From NCBI GenBank assembly GCA_020744425.1, contig JAGMUV010000021.1:868001-932000 (forward strand): 64,000 nt of DNA, in the 5' to 3' direction. This stretch comes from Dactylonectria macrodidyma (Eukaryota > Ascomycota > Sordariomycetes > Hypocreales > Nectriaceae). Positions 51,286 through 63,502 of this stretch are shown in pieces; the first letter of the stretch is position 1, and each line of letters starts with the position of its first letter. The position numbers were made by a program, and so were the translations under genes. The notes below the pieces were generated by a model, which made no database searches, was not told where the DNA came from, and saw only the letters and a program-made list of their open reading frames with translations.

Positions 51286-53923
51286 TGTATATATTAGAAT
51301 TCTAGATCTTTCTGTATTGCTACTATTTCTCTGAACCTATGTTCCTGTATATTCTGCGACTGGCACCCTTTATAAGACTGTCTCATCCCACCTGCCCCCT
51401 TAATGCGTTATGTCACGCCCGGATGCGGTTCATTCAGAAAACCGTCCGACGACTACCCGCTTGGACGAAGTCCATTTAGGGAATCTAGCACGGCGATCTC
51501 CTTGTGCAACTGTCGATTCCTACCCTATTGGTAAAACCGTTGGGCTAGCTTAGTCCCCGTACATGTCAAATCATTGGGGACGACTCAGACGAGACCAAGA
51601 CAAATGCCGCTCCATCTCCTTATACAGCCCCGCAGCCCATCAGTGCGTCTCCATTTAAATATGCATAATTATTTGATTACGGGGCGTACCTTCGGGACTG
51701 AATTATCGTCATTACGGGCGACTGACGGATACCGAACGTGGATACTGATATATTCCGATTGCGCTCTGGAGCACTTTATGAAAAGTGTTTAGGGCTGTGA
51801 GGCGAGAGCTGAACAAGACGTGTAATCCGTTTCTAAGACTCCATCGCAATAGCATCTAATAATTAAGACCGATCAAGTGGCAAATAATATATTCTGCCCC
51901 CGCACCCTGCCCTGAATACCTATCCTGTGCCGCAATCACGCTGACAAAGATCAGCCCTAATAAACTCAATATACCCAGGTAAACAGGCATATGATCCGAT
52001 TGTTAACTCACTCACTTGCACAGACCAGTTCCTCCAATTACTGCGCGACAGTAGGTCGAAGGAAGCGCAGCGCTGGGGATAAATTCTATGTATCGTGTTG
52101 TGCTTAACTGTCGGGCTTGTGTAAATTACCCTTTTGAATTTCGTGGTCATATTACTAAGTTAGTATATTTCCTATGTATTATTCTATTTAGGATGCTTAT
52201 CTTTATCTGTTAATCACTTTTTTCTTGCTTATATTCACATTGTTAGGCGATATTAATAGTGGCTGCTGATCTGCTGGTCTGCTGCAGAATGGATGCGACT
52301 ATCCATGTGGAGTGCCTCACGAAATTGCTGGCGTTGCTGAGGTTTTGGTACCTCATTTGTCTGCCAGATTACTAGGCATTTGATGTATATATACATCGAT
52401 GATTTCTTGGCAATCTACCCACTTGAATCTACGTTGATGAGGCCGTGATAGAGGGGATAGAAGCTTGGCAGGAGGCAGGACAGAATGGGTAGAAAGCACA
52501 GCTTTCTATCAATAGTAGATGGTGCGTCTACTTTTGGTGGATAGATGCAGACCCCTGTATCTATTGAGAAGACGGGGGAATGCCAAGCGACTAAAGACGG
52601 GTTGCTTGATATTAGGCGATTTCTCTGTCTTGGCGAACGGTGGAGTTCTTTGAAACGCGCAAGCACGACAAAGAAACGCGTGGAGCTACTTTGCGATGCC
52701 TAGGACGTAGTCCGCATCATTTAACCTGACACCTTGTTAGCCCCCGCATTCACCTGAAGATTGATTGAATGCAGTCGGATTTGAGTAGGTAGGAAATGTG
52801 TGCGTAGGGTTACATCTTGTCGACGACAGCCGCGGTAAAATCAATCATCCCACCCCCATGACGAATTCCAAAAGCCAAAAACGAAATTGCTCAAGGGGCG
52901 GGGCTAAGCTCAATGGCTGAGCATAAAATAATTAAAAGGACTCGGATGATGACGACGACGTTTGCTGATCAAAGCGGGGGAAAGACAAAAAGCCTGGGGG
53001 GAAAAAAGAGCGCAGCGATGGGCCGGATGGCAATGACGGAACTTCAGGCCCTTGAATTAGGTCAATGTTCAAGGCGGTCTACTTACTCTATGACCATCGG
53101 GTGGTCCGCACTGGCAGTCTTGCTGCCGAAACGGACCCTCTTTCAACGACTCCATCGCGACCCTAGAGAAGCTTGCTCGTGCGTTGCAGTCCCGGCTTCA
53201 ATGTGGGGGAAGAAGGAGGAACATTCTACAAGAGATCGTGCCTGTACATAAACAGTGGTTCCCCTACTACACATTTAGAATGAATCAAGCATTCAATATC
53301 TTCTCATTTCAACACCAAGATGCGTTCAGTGGCGCACATTCGTAACGGCAAGCTAAATCTTGCCCCTCCAAATGAAATGAGCAATCTATATCGGCCCGGC
53401 AGTATAGGCTTTAATTAATATGGGATCCCCGGTCTTTGCTTGGCCGCCACGACTTCTTCTCCACGAGGGCGGGCCCGAAAGTCTGGGGTAACAAACAAGC
53501 GTGTTGCCGGGCGCGGGGCAAATGAGAGGATTGGATTCGAGGCAGGATAGACATGACTAGGTTATGCCAGCAGTCTAGCAGCGAACTCCTGTTTGCAGCG
53601 TGCGCAATGAGAATCTCCTCTGCGTTCCCCGCTTTATCAGTCGATCTTGTGAGGTTCAGAGCGTGGACCCGAGGGAGCAAACGTCGAGGGCGGCCACATC
53701 CCGATGGCAGATCCCTGTCGTGATTACGTAGGTCGTTCGAACAAGACTATGCTCCCAAAGATGATGATGCATATGGTAACTCGACGCAATCAGGACCCAA
53801 GAAAACAAGTGAATATATAAACAAGTGAATCCGATGTCTTGAGAAAAGATTCTTCTCTCTTCAAGCAGGCAACTCAGTTCTAGCTCCGACACACCACTCC
53901 CTTCGAGATCTTCACTAATCGCA
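51286..53923. other. Long gene-poor stretch
   Basis: About 2.6 kb with no supported gene. Small frames at 51574-51792, 52415-52666 and 52913-53251 lack recognisable motifs. The final part should contain the promoter of the beta-helix gene; AT-rich ATATATAAA-like sequence at about 53812-53820 could be its TATA box. Confidence 0.45.
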
Positions 53924-55435
53924 ATGGCCCCCTCTTACCTCGTTTTGGCTGCCCTCGCCCGCGCCGCGGTTGCGAGCATCACCGTCAGCGACCCGTCCGA
54001 CACCATCCTCCCCAGCGACTGGACCGCCGACGATGCGCTCTGGGCCGACTATGACATTCCTATGTTTAGCACCCAGCCCCGAGACTGTAAGAGCCTCGCC
54101 TTCCTCCGTTCATCTTGTTCCCCGGGCTAATCATTGCATCTTAGTGCTTACGGCCTACACTTACGACAACGGCAGCACTACTGTGCGCCATCGTGATTTC
54201 TCAACGGATCAGAATGACACTTGTGTCATTGTCGTGTCGGAGGGAGCTCACCTGACGGCCGCGCATGTCGACATCATCAAGAGCGGCTACTCGAGCAACC
54301 TCAACGAGGCCAGTTTCTACGGCTTCAACGCGGCCATCAACGTTGTATGTTGCAACCCTTCTCAAACCTTGATCGTCTCCAATTGTGCCCTACAACGAAT
54401 ACTTACCTCTCATTATAGGCCAATACTTCCACTGCTACCCTCCGCCATGTCAACATCACCACCCACAACGGTGCCGCCAACGTCTACTCCTACGGCACCG
54501 ACACCGTGGTCCACCTCAATGACGCCTGGCTGTACTCCAGCGGCCCCGTCGCTCACGGCCTCTACGCCTCTGGCAATGGAACCATCATCGGCCGCAACCT
54601 CAAGCACTTCTCGGGCGGCACCCGCTCCTCGGCCTTCTCGGGAGACTCGCCCGCCGGATACATTGAGGTCTACGACTCCGTGTCGCACGTCGCCGGTATC
54701 GGCTCCGCAACCTATTACGCTCTGGGCACGATCTACGCCGAGAACGTCATCTCGCACTCCGACAACGGCCCCGTCGTCTTCAGCGACGGCGCCCAGTCCA
54801 CCGAGCTGGTCAACTGCGACGCCACCGCTGGCCTTCTCGGAGGAGTGGCCATGTTCAGCTCGTCTACTCGCAGCTCTGGCGCCGAGCTCAAGTTGAAGAA
54901 CTCCAAGATCACCACCCTCGGCGACACTATGCCCGGCCTCTGGTTCGGCAACCTCATCGTCGACGTCGTGATCAACAACAGCGAGATCAACCACACCTCC
55001 GGCGTCCTGATTTCCGCCAACTACTCTCAGATCACCCAGGAGTTCGACCACTACGCCGGCTACGAGGAGAACAGCGCCCTTTCCCCCGCCGAGGTCACCG
55101 TCAAGGTTGTCGAGTCTGCTCTGGGTGGTGACCTGGTCGCCTACAACGGCAGCACCATCAGCTTCGCTCTCAAGTCGTACAGCTCCTGGGTCGGCTACGC
55201 TTACTCTGGCTACGGAGATGCTTACTTCAACGTCGCCCTCGACAAGACCAGCAACTGGACCCTCACCGAGACGACCACTGTCCAGAACCTGACTGACAGC
55301 GACAAGACCCTCTCCAACATCTACAGCAACGGATACGACCTCTACTACAACGCCAGTGCCACCAAGAGCCGCTGGCTCAACGGACGCACCATCAGCCTGT
55401 CCGGAGGTGGCTCTGCCCAGCCCATCTCCGACTAA
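53924..55435 (+). CDS. Secreted beta-helix-like protein
   Basis: Three exons, 53924-54086, 54145-54344 and 54419-55435 (introns 58 and 74 nt); 459 aa. The signal peptide is MAPSYLVLAALARAAVASIT. The mature protein is rich in N, S, T, G and V with many short strand-turn units (for example NSKITTLGD, NNSEINHTSGV, NGSTISFALKS). It has numerous N-glycosylation sites (NTS, NIT, NGT, NNS, NHT, NYS, NGS, NWT, NLT, NAS). This pattern is typical of right-handed parallel beta-helix proteins such as pectate-lyase-like folds. No polysaccharide-lyase active site was recognised. It is probably extracellular or wall-associated, acting in adhesion or on polysaccharide. Codon use is strongly GC-biased, suggesting good expression. 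Confidence 0.85.
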
Positions 55436-55436
55436 G

Positions 55437-55612
55437 TTCTGCCTGAGATGCCCAGAGTTGCATTTATGATGCACCGTTGATCGAGCCCATCTCCTCTTAG
55501 GCTCTGCCTAAGATGACCAGAGTTGCATCTATAATGCACTATTAATCAAGACCTATAATCTAGCTTAGATAATCACCTTTGCATTTACAATGCAACATTA
55601 ATCTAGACCTTA
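55437..55612 (+). repeat. Three tandem copies of an about 63-bp unit in the 3' flank
   Basis: Units at about 55437-55501, 55502-55563 and 55564-55612 share TCTGCCTRAGATG, CCAGAGTTGCATYTATRATGC and a distal TTAATC(T/A)AGACC-like element. They begin directly after the stop codon of the beta-helix gene and decay progressively to the right. Confidence 0.75.
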
Positions 55613-55849
55613 TACGCGGATATCTTTTCCTCTAATGCCATTGTGAGAGATGTGTGAGTGCCACGATTTATTCGATGTCAATACGCAAGTGATTTCTACA
55701 TTGGAAGTTAGGATTAACTGTGAAGGTGTATTTGAACGATCCGCTGTTTTCGTTTTATTTGTAAGTATACTTCCCAACTAGACTTGTGCATTGGGGGGCA
55801 AAGAGATGATGGTTACCGGTAGTTCTCCAGACATCAAAGAGATCAAACT

Positions 55850-56465
55850 TGTTCGTCTTCAGATATGACTTCAATAGCGCATGGATGCCTTTAACGCGCG
55901 AAGTGGCCGTATTACTGAAATGCATATGCTGATCTACTTAGGCTCTGACGAGCTTTTCTTTGTATGGCTCAAGCCAGGTCTTCTTGATGTATGAAACTTC
56001 TTCAATGTGATTTAGAAGATACTTCTTCTCGAATTCTGCCATAAGTTCGTTAAATACGGCTTTAGTGGGCGATTGTATAATAGAATGCTAAGAATTGTAG
56101 AAGTCTTCCCAGCTATCCGGTTTAGATCCTTTTTTCGCCAATATCTTTACCGCCATGCCAGCAGTAAAATGCTCTTATAACGTAAAGATTGGAAGGCAGT
56201 GGGCTAGAACCGCTTTATTTGCATACTAAAGGCAAAGCAATGGTTCTGCTAATGAAAAGACTATTGTGACTGCATTTATACAGGCAAGGCAACGACCCAT
56301 TAAGACCATAGGTAGGAGCTTGGCATTGCAGGTTTCATAAAGAGATTGAAGTCACTCTAAGGCCCAGATGTAATCTTCCTCTTAATCGCCACTGAGAAAT
56401 GCAAATGCGAGACAAAAGGACCGCTGACAAGCATTAACACCAACCATATCAAAAAGTATTTCCGA
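55850..56465 (-). mobile_element. MULE transposase relic
   Basis: The leftward sequence parallels the MULE at 24700-27260. MVGVNACQRSFCLAFAFLSG corresponds to IGIDGSNRSFCIAFAFLRG there, and the 55860-56100 part matches 25890-26070 in base order. Many stops. A pogo-type end (CTCACTTATCATGTACGT-TA) at 56466-56485 interrupts it. Confidence 0.75.
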
Positions 56466-56485
56466 CTCACTTATCATGTACGTTA
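56466..56485. mobile_element. Isolated Fot/pogo-type terminal repeat
   Basis: CTCACTTATCATGTACGT followed by TA matches the right ends at 48660-48677 and 51268-51285. No matching left end was found nearby, so this is probably a partial element. Confidence 0.5.
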
Positions 56486-56780
56486 TTTGATTAAAACTAA
56501 ATAATACCCACTGTGGGTCAGACGCAGCCCAGATCAAGGAGGCACCGCCAAGTGACTTTTTCCATAAATGATCCTCTTGCTCAATTTTTGTTATCACTGC
56601 GGTCATAAGGCAAGTCTGGTTGCGTATTCTGCGATGCCGAATGAATAACAATGCCCGTAACCAATGAGGACACTGCGAGCGCGCCTGGTAGGCCAGGCTC
56701 AACAGCAACAACAAAAACAGCAGGCCCAGCGACCGCAAACCTGTGAATAAGCTCACTATATGACCTGGCCGCGTTGATAT

Positions 56781-57248
56781 CTAGATATCTTCCTCCTTCC
56801 AGTCGTGAGAAAGGTAGTCGACCTGCCTCCACGGGCCAGCCTTCATAGCACTATCATCTTCGGCGCGCTCAAGGAGCTCTGGTAGCTCTATCCTCTCCGA
56901 TCTTGATGTATTCACCGGAATATCATGGCCAGCAGATGAGACAGTATACGAGTTGCCCGTCTTGGGATTTGGAGGTGGTTCCAGGCTATCATTAGGTGGC
57001 CTGAAGCAACAGTATTTTGGAAATGGATATGACAAATAGCGTCCATTCGACGGCCAAGCCGGGCGGATTGCCTTGCCCTCATCGGATACGATGGAAAGAT
57101 TACTAGCGAGCATTGGGAAGTAGGGTATATCCATTGATTTGGCGTTCGCAATAGAGAAGGAACTGAAGTCGGTACGGTCATTCCTCGGTCCGCTCCAGAC
57201 AGATATGTCGGCGACCTGCCCACAAGTTGAGGTTGAGAATGGGATCAT
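56781..57248 (-). pseudogene. DUF1752-type protein fragment with Trp-to-stop change
   Basis: The leftward frame ends with VDYLSHDWKEEDI followed by TAG. In fungal DUF1752 proteins this motif continues EEDIW, so the stop replaces Trp (TGG to TAG). About 155 codons of Ser/Pro-rich sequence precede it in the same frame (LERAEDDSAMK). The region beyond is decayed and runs into a transposon. A first exon is not seen. DUF1752 proteins are linked to nutrient signalling in fungi; this copy is dead. Confidence 0.6.
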
Positions 57249-57650
57249 CGTACTGTCGACGAAGCGTCGATCCGACGCTCGTATTCTACCTCTGCGTCTC
57301 TCATGCCTAACTTATAATCCCGTTCAAGTCTTTCCAGTTCGCCCGTATGGCCTTGTATCTCTGATTGCAATAGATGCCGCTCAGACAAATGATCGGGTTG
57401 GAAAATGCGGCCCCATGCCGCGTCGAGCTTAGCACGGACAGCTTGCACATCCTCTTGGTGCTTGTGTGCTGGCCATCGTACACCTGCAATTTTTTCCGCA
57501 CACGGAGCCACTTCCTCTAAGATCCGATTAAAGAATCTCCAGATCGACAAATCTCTCTCACCCAAGCAAAGTGTCGCGTACACCCAACGCCATCGCCAGA
57601 ACCTTCCCACTTCCCTAGACCACTCTCTCTCTTCCCCAAGCCATGCCGTA
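57245..57650 (-). CDS. Hypothetical coiled-coil protein or fragment
   Basis: The leftward frame has no ATG near its beginning; it reads RDLSIWRFFNRILEEVAPC, then charged helical sequence with heptad character (LLQSEIQGHTGELERLERDY), ending at a stop at 57245. Low aromatic content and regular charge suggest a real coiled coil, but the start is unclear and no family was recognised. It abuts the DUF1752 fragment by four bases, so both may derive from one disrupted locus. Confidence 0.35.
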
Positions 57651-58099
57651 ACATCGACAGATCGGTCATCTTACATCCCCTCCCTCTTCCATCTCCTTAT
57701 CAATAACCTCGCCCCAGGCACAGCCTTATCTTAAATCACAATCTCTCTTACTTTTTTTGCGTGCGAGCTGTCTAAAAAGATCCTAATTAGACTATAAGAC
57801 TCTTAAATACTACGGACCCTCAGGCATCTTAGACACACATAGGAACACATCTCCTTAGTATCAAACTTCTGCCTCCTCTCTGAAGCCTTGCGTCCACTTC
57901 CTGCATCACCCATTACCCCCTAGGCAAACTATCACCTCCCACAGGGCGCTATCGAGTCTCCCTACTTACCCCCATTGTCCTGTGGCGCATTTAGATCGAT
58001 GAGGCGGCGGCGGTGATAGCCACTAGACCACGCGTCTAGTGTGCAGCTTGATCAAAAGACTTATCGACAGCTCCGCTAACATCAAACAAAACCCTTCAC

Positions 58100-59012
58100 C
58101 ACAGCTTGTGCCCCTATTCGCCGGGACTTGAGATTGCATCCTGATTTTACCCGTATCCGTAGCCCATATGCGTCTCCGTCAGATCGGGATCGGACCTCTT
58201 CGCTGTATTCATTGCCCTCAGCTTCCAGATGAGCTTGGACCTTTCCGCGACCTCTTCTCTCACGATTCGAGCTCGACTCAGACTATCTCAGGCCACCGAT
58301 GCTGTAACGTCATGGTCCCGTCTGTGGCCTGTGACGTCCCGCTATATCGGAGCATGCTGCAATTGTTTTTTAGGATCGGGTTCCATTGCTCCTTTCGCAC
58401 AGGCGGCGACGTATTCTGCTAACAAACCAGCTGTGGCGCCGCGGAACCTAATCACAACTACCGCAGTACCGATAGTGTAGCCCCGCCGCAGCGGATGCCA
58501 TCCTCCTTCCAGACCGGCGAGTTCAGGTCAAAGCAGATGGTTTAAGGCTTAGCTTGCGGTATCTGCGTCCCACCTTCCATTTAATGTCAGTCCGGAGCTG
58601 AATGCGTCAACCGCCGAACAAAGGCTGAGTTTAGCGAACTGGTGGTAACCTTTCATCTCCGCCAGTCGTTATAGGCTGGTCGTGCGCCGCCCAACGAGCG
58701 CCACCCAGAACCCCACCCAAGACACCTTCAGCCTGGCATATGCTACGATATTACCGTTCACAAGTCACAAAACACCACAGAAGGTATGATCATTACCGAT
58801 CTCTCCTGCCGGAATTTCCAGACTGGGTTAAGCTACGTGGCTGTCTCTCATGTGAAAACGCTCGAGAGCTTGATGTTGGATGTCCCATTTGATCGCAATC
58901 ACCTGATATACGCGTCTCCCCCGGAAGGTATGAAGAAGATGAGGGATCAGCAGCTTCGGAGACGGCGGGTTCGTACACGGGATCCCTACAGGACAGGCCA
59001 CGGTTCTGCATA
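58100..59012 (+). mobile_element. Helitron helicase C-terminal relic
   Basis: The rightward frame near 58786 reads TDLSCRNFQTGLSYVAVSHV, then KTLESLMLDVPFDRNHLIYA, the conserved end of the PIF1-like helicase of fungal Helitrons (QTGLSYVAVSRVKTL). Just upstream, AYATILPFTSHKTPQK corresponds to the decayed GYA-TIHKSQG motif. The HUH replication initiator domain was not found. Limits are approximate. Confidence 0.7.
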
Positions 59013-59770
59013 ATTCTAGGTGATTCTGCTCGCGACAAGAAGAAATGTTACAAAAATTGCTCCAGTGCGTAAATAATGCAATGGGTCGTAGATAATTGCT
59101 TGACCCGCGGACCCTCAGCCTTCAGCTGATTGTACCCCTTGCATCACCGCTCTAAAGTGCAAGGGGTGACGTGGTATTTTACTTGAGTGGAAACGTCAAC
59201 CAACATTGTCAGTGGTGAACGGGGAATTGGGGTGAGATTAGTGTGAGAACACTACACAAGCTGTTCCAACGCGACTAGCTATTGGGGCAAGCGGCTAGTC
59301 CAGTATCCGACCAGCCAGTAAGCCAGCAAGCCAACCAGCTAGCCAGGCGTCAGAGCGCAGGCGAGGTCAGCCACCAGGGAGTCAGAACAGTTCGACGTTC
59401 AAGTTTTACTTCCCTTATGCCAGCATAGTACAGTTTCCCACAGGGCTTCAAGCAAGTCTACCAACCTAAACCAGACAGGTATCTCAATGCTGGCTAGAAC
59501 ATAGTAGAAAGATGGTTGTAGCTATTGTTAGGGGCTTGGGTGGTGGAATCGTTGAGGGCAAGCCAACCTCATGGACCGAGATGGACTTGTAAGGCCGAAT
59601 AAGCTAGAGGAAGACCAATATTTCAAACGTACGATATTAAAACATGCCATTATCGAAGTAATAGTGAACTTAAAATACAGAGAGCGGAGTCGTTCTTGGA
59701 ATATGTAGTCGCGAGTTATGCTAGGCCCTGTGCCAACCTGAACGCTACGTCTAAATGTTGATATTGTCAC
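59013..59770. other. No gene; short CAG/CCAG-rich repeat
   Basis: An imperfect repeat of AGCCAGCAAGCCAACC type lies at about 59305-59350. Otherwise no supported feature. Confidence 0.5.
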
Positions 59771-60897
59771 TTACTCGTTCCACTTCCACCCGTTGTCCCT
59801 ATGGACCTCACGAATGAGATCCACGCCCTTATCCCAGGCTTCCATCTTCTTAGCTTTTGAAACCACAATATCGGGCACTATAAGGGTTCAGTGTCAGCAA
59901 CTGTATCGTGCAACGCATTCCATATTCGCTGACGCAACTCACCTTCAAGATAGCCATGGAACTGGTCCTCCACCCACATTGCCTCAATGCTTCTCTTCGT
60001 CTCCCGCCTATCCTCGATCTCCCGCTTCACCCTCTCCACAAACTCGAGCTGCTCCTTCACTAGAATGTCCGCTTTAGGGACCACCAGCAACATCCTCTCA
60101 GGCAAAGTCTCCAGCGCCGCCATGGTGGGGTTCATCCTTGGGCTCCCGCCCATGTCGGCCTTTCTCGGCGCGGCGTAGGAATCGAATAGAGGGCACATGA
60201 AGGATAGCGGGTCCCACTCGGGCAAGTCCCCGGATTGAGGCTTCTCCCACGGCGTGGGGCGCATATCCACCGGTGCGTAGAAGGTAACGGATGCCTTGAT
60301 GGCCGTGTCGGCCGGTGCGTGGCACGCGGGTGCCTGCGTCGCAGCTAGCGCGAGGTTGCCGCCGGCGGAGTGGCCAGAGACAGTCATGAGGGTTGGGTCG
60401 GCGCCGAAGCGGGAGGCAGCATTGGCCTGGAGCCAGGCGATGGCAGCATCGACGTCATCGATTGCGGTAGGGAAGGGGTGGACCGGGGCAAGGCGGTAAG
60501 AGAGGGAGACGACAACGGCGCCGGTAGTGCGGGCGAGGTGGTCACAGAACGGGGCGGCGGATTCGGGGTAGCCGCCGACAAATCCGCCAGAATGGCAGTC
60601 CACATGGAGGGGCCGTAGGGGCCGGCCGGGTCTAATGTCGTCCTCCGAGGCCGGGCGGCGCGGGTGCTTGAAGACTAGGACGCGGAGCTCCTGGTCGGAG
60701 CCGGCGGGGATGTAGTCGACCGTGAAGGGGCGCCGGAAGAGGTAGGGGAGGGTGATGAGGGCGTTGCCAAGGAGAGAGAGGGGCTGGAAGACGAGGAGAC
60801 GCCAGCGGAGAGTCCAGGGCAGGTGGCGGCCATACCAGAGGGCGTCGAGGGTCGGCCTTAGACAGAGGGAGACGATGTGGGCCAGGGTCCGCAGCAT
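59771..60897 (-). CDS. HSL-type alpha/beta-hydrolase fold-3 esterase
   Basis: Two exons, 60897-59943 and 59877-59771, with a 65-nt intron (GTGAGT donor, TTATAG acceptor); 353 aa. Splicing replaces a spurious extension by VPDIVVSKAKKMEAWDKG ... WKWNE. The hydrolase motifs are complete: oxyanion HSGG at 102-105 (HGGG variant), nucleophile Ser177 in GHSAGG, Asp277 in PKADILV and His314 in DQFHGYLE. An N-terminal hydrophobic region (residues 33-55) may anchor it to a membrane. Family members hydrolyse short- to medium-chain esters, lactones or metabolite esters. The gene is GC-rich and unbroken. Confidence 0.92.
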
Positions 60898-61195
60898 CTC
60901 AAGGGCGAGGTGAGATTATTGATGTGAGGAATTCTTCACGCTCCGGCCAGCTACTCAAAAAAAAAAATGAATGGCGTTACGGTTGCCTTGTCGCCTCAGG
61001 ATCCTTAGCATTGACACCCGTCGCATTCGGCGTCGCATTCGGCACCCCCAGTTTCTCTGGTGGGTACAAGGTGGTCATGAATTCAATCTGGGGCATCGAT
61101 TGAGTTGAAACAGGGGTGGCACGGTCTGTCATATGGTACGGTGCATGCTCGCACGGCTGTTGGTCTTTCGTCCACCGGAGGCATCAGTGGATTGA
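60898..61195 (-). other. Short leftward coding-like tail
   Basis: Leftward from about 61080, MTTLYPPEKLGVPNATPN ends at a stop near 60980 (34 codons). It could be the C-terminal end of a lost gene; nothing upstream supports it because LINE sequence begins at 61196. Confidence 0.25.
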
Positions 61196-61810
61196 TTGAA
61201 TGAATGAATGAAATTTATTCCGCCCGGGAGGACTAACCTCATAGGACCAGGCACGCTAGGCTATTTACAATTCTAAGCTTATCGTTCGTGTCTCCTAGAA
61301 GCTCCACATTCTTCCTCGTCCGCTGATCAGTCTCGCCTCGCTTGACTGTGTGATAGGCCTGCTTAAAGGCCAATTTCTCCAAGTGTTCAGCATCCTTTTC
61401 TCAGCAGCTGAAGCTTCGTCTGCCAACTGGAGGCTGTTTGGTGTTAGTATCGCCAGGTTTGGCCACTAATTTGGTTGGTTAGTATATTATCCAGTCTGGT
61501 TTGCATCAAGTCTCCTCGTATCTATGGCGAACTTAATCGCTGCCCACACCGCCTGTAGGTTAGGTGCCCATTTTGGGCCATCCGATGCTGCCTTTCCTCC
61601 TAAAAGAACGAGGGGTTTCCTATCTTTGCCTGTCCGATCCTTCGTATCCCTTCCCGCTGCGTATCCCACTTCATACACAGGAACAGAAAATGTTCCATCG
61701 TCTCTGCTGCATGTCCACAGTCGCACATATCCGATTCTACTGCTCCAATCCTGTGCAGGTAGCTGTTGATCCTCGCCATTCCCGTGTGCAGCTGTGAGAG
61801 CATGTCTGAT
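61196..61810 (-). mobile_element. LINE (Tad-like non-LTR retrotransposon) 3' fragment
   Basis: Leftward, the C-terminal zinc-binding and tail motifs of a fungal LINE ORF2 can be read: LHTGMARINSYLHRIG, CDCGHAAETMEHFLFLCMKW, then LLGGKAASDGPKWAPNLQAV (in another frame) and WAAIKFAIDTRRLD. The element is truncated at its 5' side. At the 3' end lie AATAAATTTCATTCATTC and an (ATTC)n tail at 61196-61215, as expected for a retroposed end. Confidence 0.8.
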
Positions 61811-62548
61811 TCGCGTCTTTTCAGTCCGTCGTACAGGAGGCGTGTGTGTGTGCCTGGTAACGCTTTATCGATTCACTTCGAATAGTTTCTGACCCTACCG
61901 GGCAGAGTCTTCTGCCATTGTTGCTGTGCGATCGCCAGTCTCGTCCGCGTGGATTGAGCTTGATATGCTGCTGTCTTCGGTCTGTGTTTTCCTGGTGCGG
62001 CTCTTGTTGGAAGAATTAAGGTTTCCCCCTCGACTTCATGACACACTCTAAAGAAGTCCTAGATGGTGGCGAGCTCGTAGGACTCAGGCTCATATTGAAA
62101 TATAAATAGGACCTTCACGTTCATCAAAACAAATAATTACAATCAGTATATTAATAACCAACTTTCTATCAAGTGCACTCAGCATCACTGCGCAATCCAA
62201 CACCAGCAGACTTCAACCTTGCCTCAGGTCTTGGCAATATATTGGAACCATAGAAAGGTTGCTTGTGAGCTGTCTAACGGACTGCCTAGTAGTCCGGACG
62301 CTATTGATATATTGTCTGGGCAGTTGTATTGTTGTCTATTAAGGTGGCTTCAATTAGGTCAGCTAGGTGTTGTTAGATGTGCTGGGATACTGAGTGCACT
62401 TGACAAATTGTTGTTATTATTATTGTTGTTGCAATCGAAGGACTTTTGAGACCTTTTATCTTTGAATGGTCCCCCCTAGGACTTAAGCCCGAGAAAGTCC
62501 TACGATCAAATCCTACGATCTGAGTTTTAGAACATCAGACTTTTAACT
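61811..62548. mobile_element. Probable Copia 3' LTR region
   Basis: Leftward, directly after the Copia RNase H stop there is a purine-rich tract (CTAGGGGGGACC, about 62473-62484), the expected polypurine primer site before a 3' LTR. The following few hundred bases have no gene. Exact LTR limits were not defined. Confidence 0.4.
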
Positions 62549-63030
62549 TTAATCCTGAACCTTGATCCTGAAGCTAGGGGGAACCATCAGTTCTTCCAAC
62601 ACGCCCCCATCCACCTTGACTTCAGGGCACTGAGACATCGTGGACTTCAGTGCTCCAGAGGAGACGACCGCCTTCTTCAATTGGGCAGGGACTAACTCGG
62701 ATTGTTTCAAGGAAGCGGCCATGGCTGACAGCATTTAATGGCTTCGTAAGGCCATCTGCCATTTGTTCATGAGTACTGACGTATTGTACGTCAATGTTTC
62801 CGGCTTCAATTTCTTCTCGGATATGATGTTCGACTATTGGAGTGTGCTTTGTTCGTTGATGAAGCTCAGAGTTTTTGCAAAGCTTCAGAGAACCCTGATT
62901 GTCGCCGTTCAGAAGAATTGGTATATTGAGAGGGAGTTGCAATTCGGAGAAGATTTTTCTGATCCAGGCTAATTCTCTGCCGCATTGAGAAAGAGCAGTG
63001 CATTTGGCTTCGGTAAGCTGGGATCATACG
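62549..63030 (-). mobile_element. Ty1/Copia pol C-terminal (RNase H) fragment
   Basis: The leftward frame runs LTEAKCTALSQCGRELAWIR, LFSELQ-like KIFSELQLPLN, ILLNGDNQGSLKLCKN, HQRTKHTPIVEHHIREEI and VSTHEQMADGLTKPL: the conserved RNase H end of Copia polyproteins, complete from about 63020 to the stop at 62549. Everything upstream (RT, IN, PR) is missing, so it is a 5'-truncated relic. Confidence 0.9.
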
Positions 63031-63502
63031 TTAAGCATTAGTGAACCAGACTTGGGAGAAGCCGCTCGGAAGAGGCTCGGGAAGGGCGAGTGAACGATGT
63101 AAGGGACGCCAAGGATGGACTGTAGGAGCGAAAGCTAAGATTGCAACTCATGATCCGCGCAGGCAACAACGTGGATAAGGTCAGCTAGTCAGGGGCAGAT
63201 GGCATGAACGAGGAGGCAGGCCAGCCTCCAAGCGACTCATACCAACACTTGCCGCCATGATGAAGTTGGCTCACACGGCGGAGGAATCTGCTACCCTGGA
63301 GATTGCAGTCCCGCAAAAGGGTTTATCCGTTATCTGCGCTTTCATCGCCTGGCCACTAACTCAACATCAACGTTCATTGCGCATTAACAATTCGTCACGA
63401 CATGCAAGATAACACGAGAAGGACATCAAGGTTTAAGTTTTACAGTTTTCCACAGTGTTCCAGGCAGAGTGCTAAGATTGCTGACTAATCTCACATTGTA
63501 GT
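63031..63502. other. No gene seen
   Basis: No supported feature between the Copia relic and the repeat-protein gene. Confidence 0.5.

Noticed and set aside
54413..55474. A 353-codon leftward frame, rich in V, G and D, opposite the beta-helix gene
   Set aside because: Antisense shadow of a strongly GC-biased gene; it crosses the beta-helix exon and has no recognisable domain.
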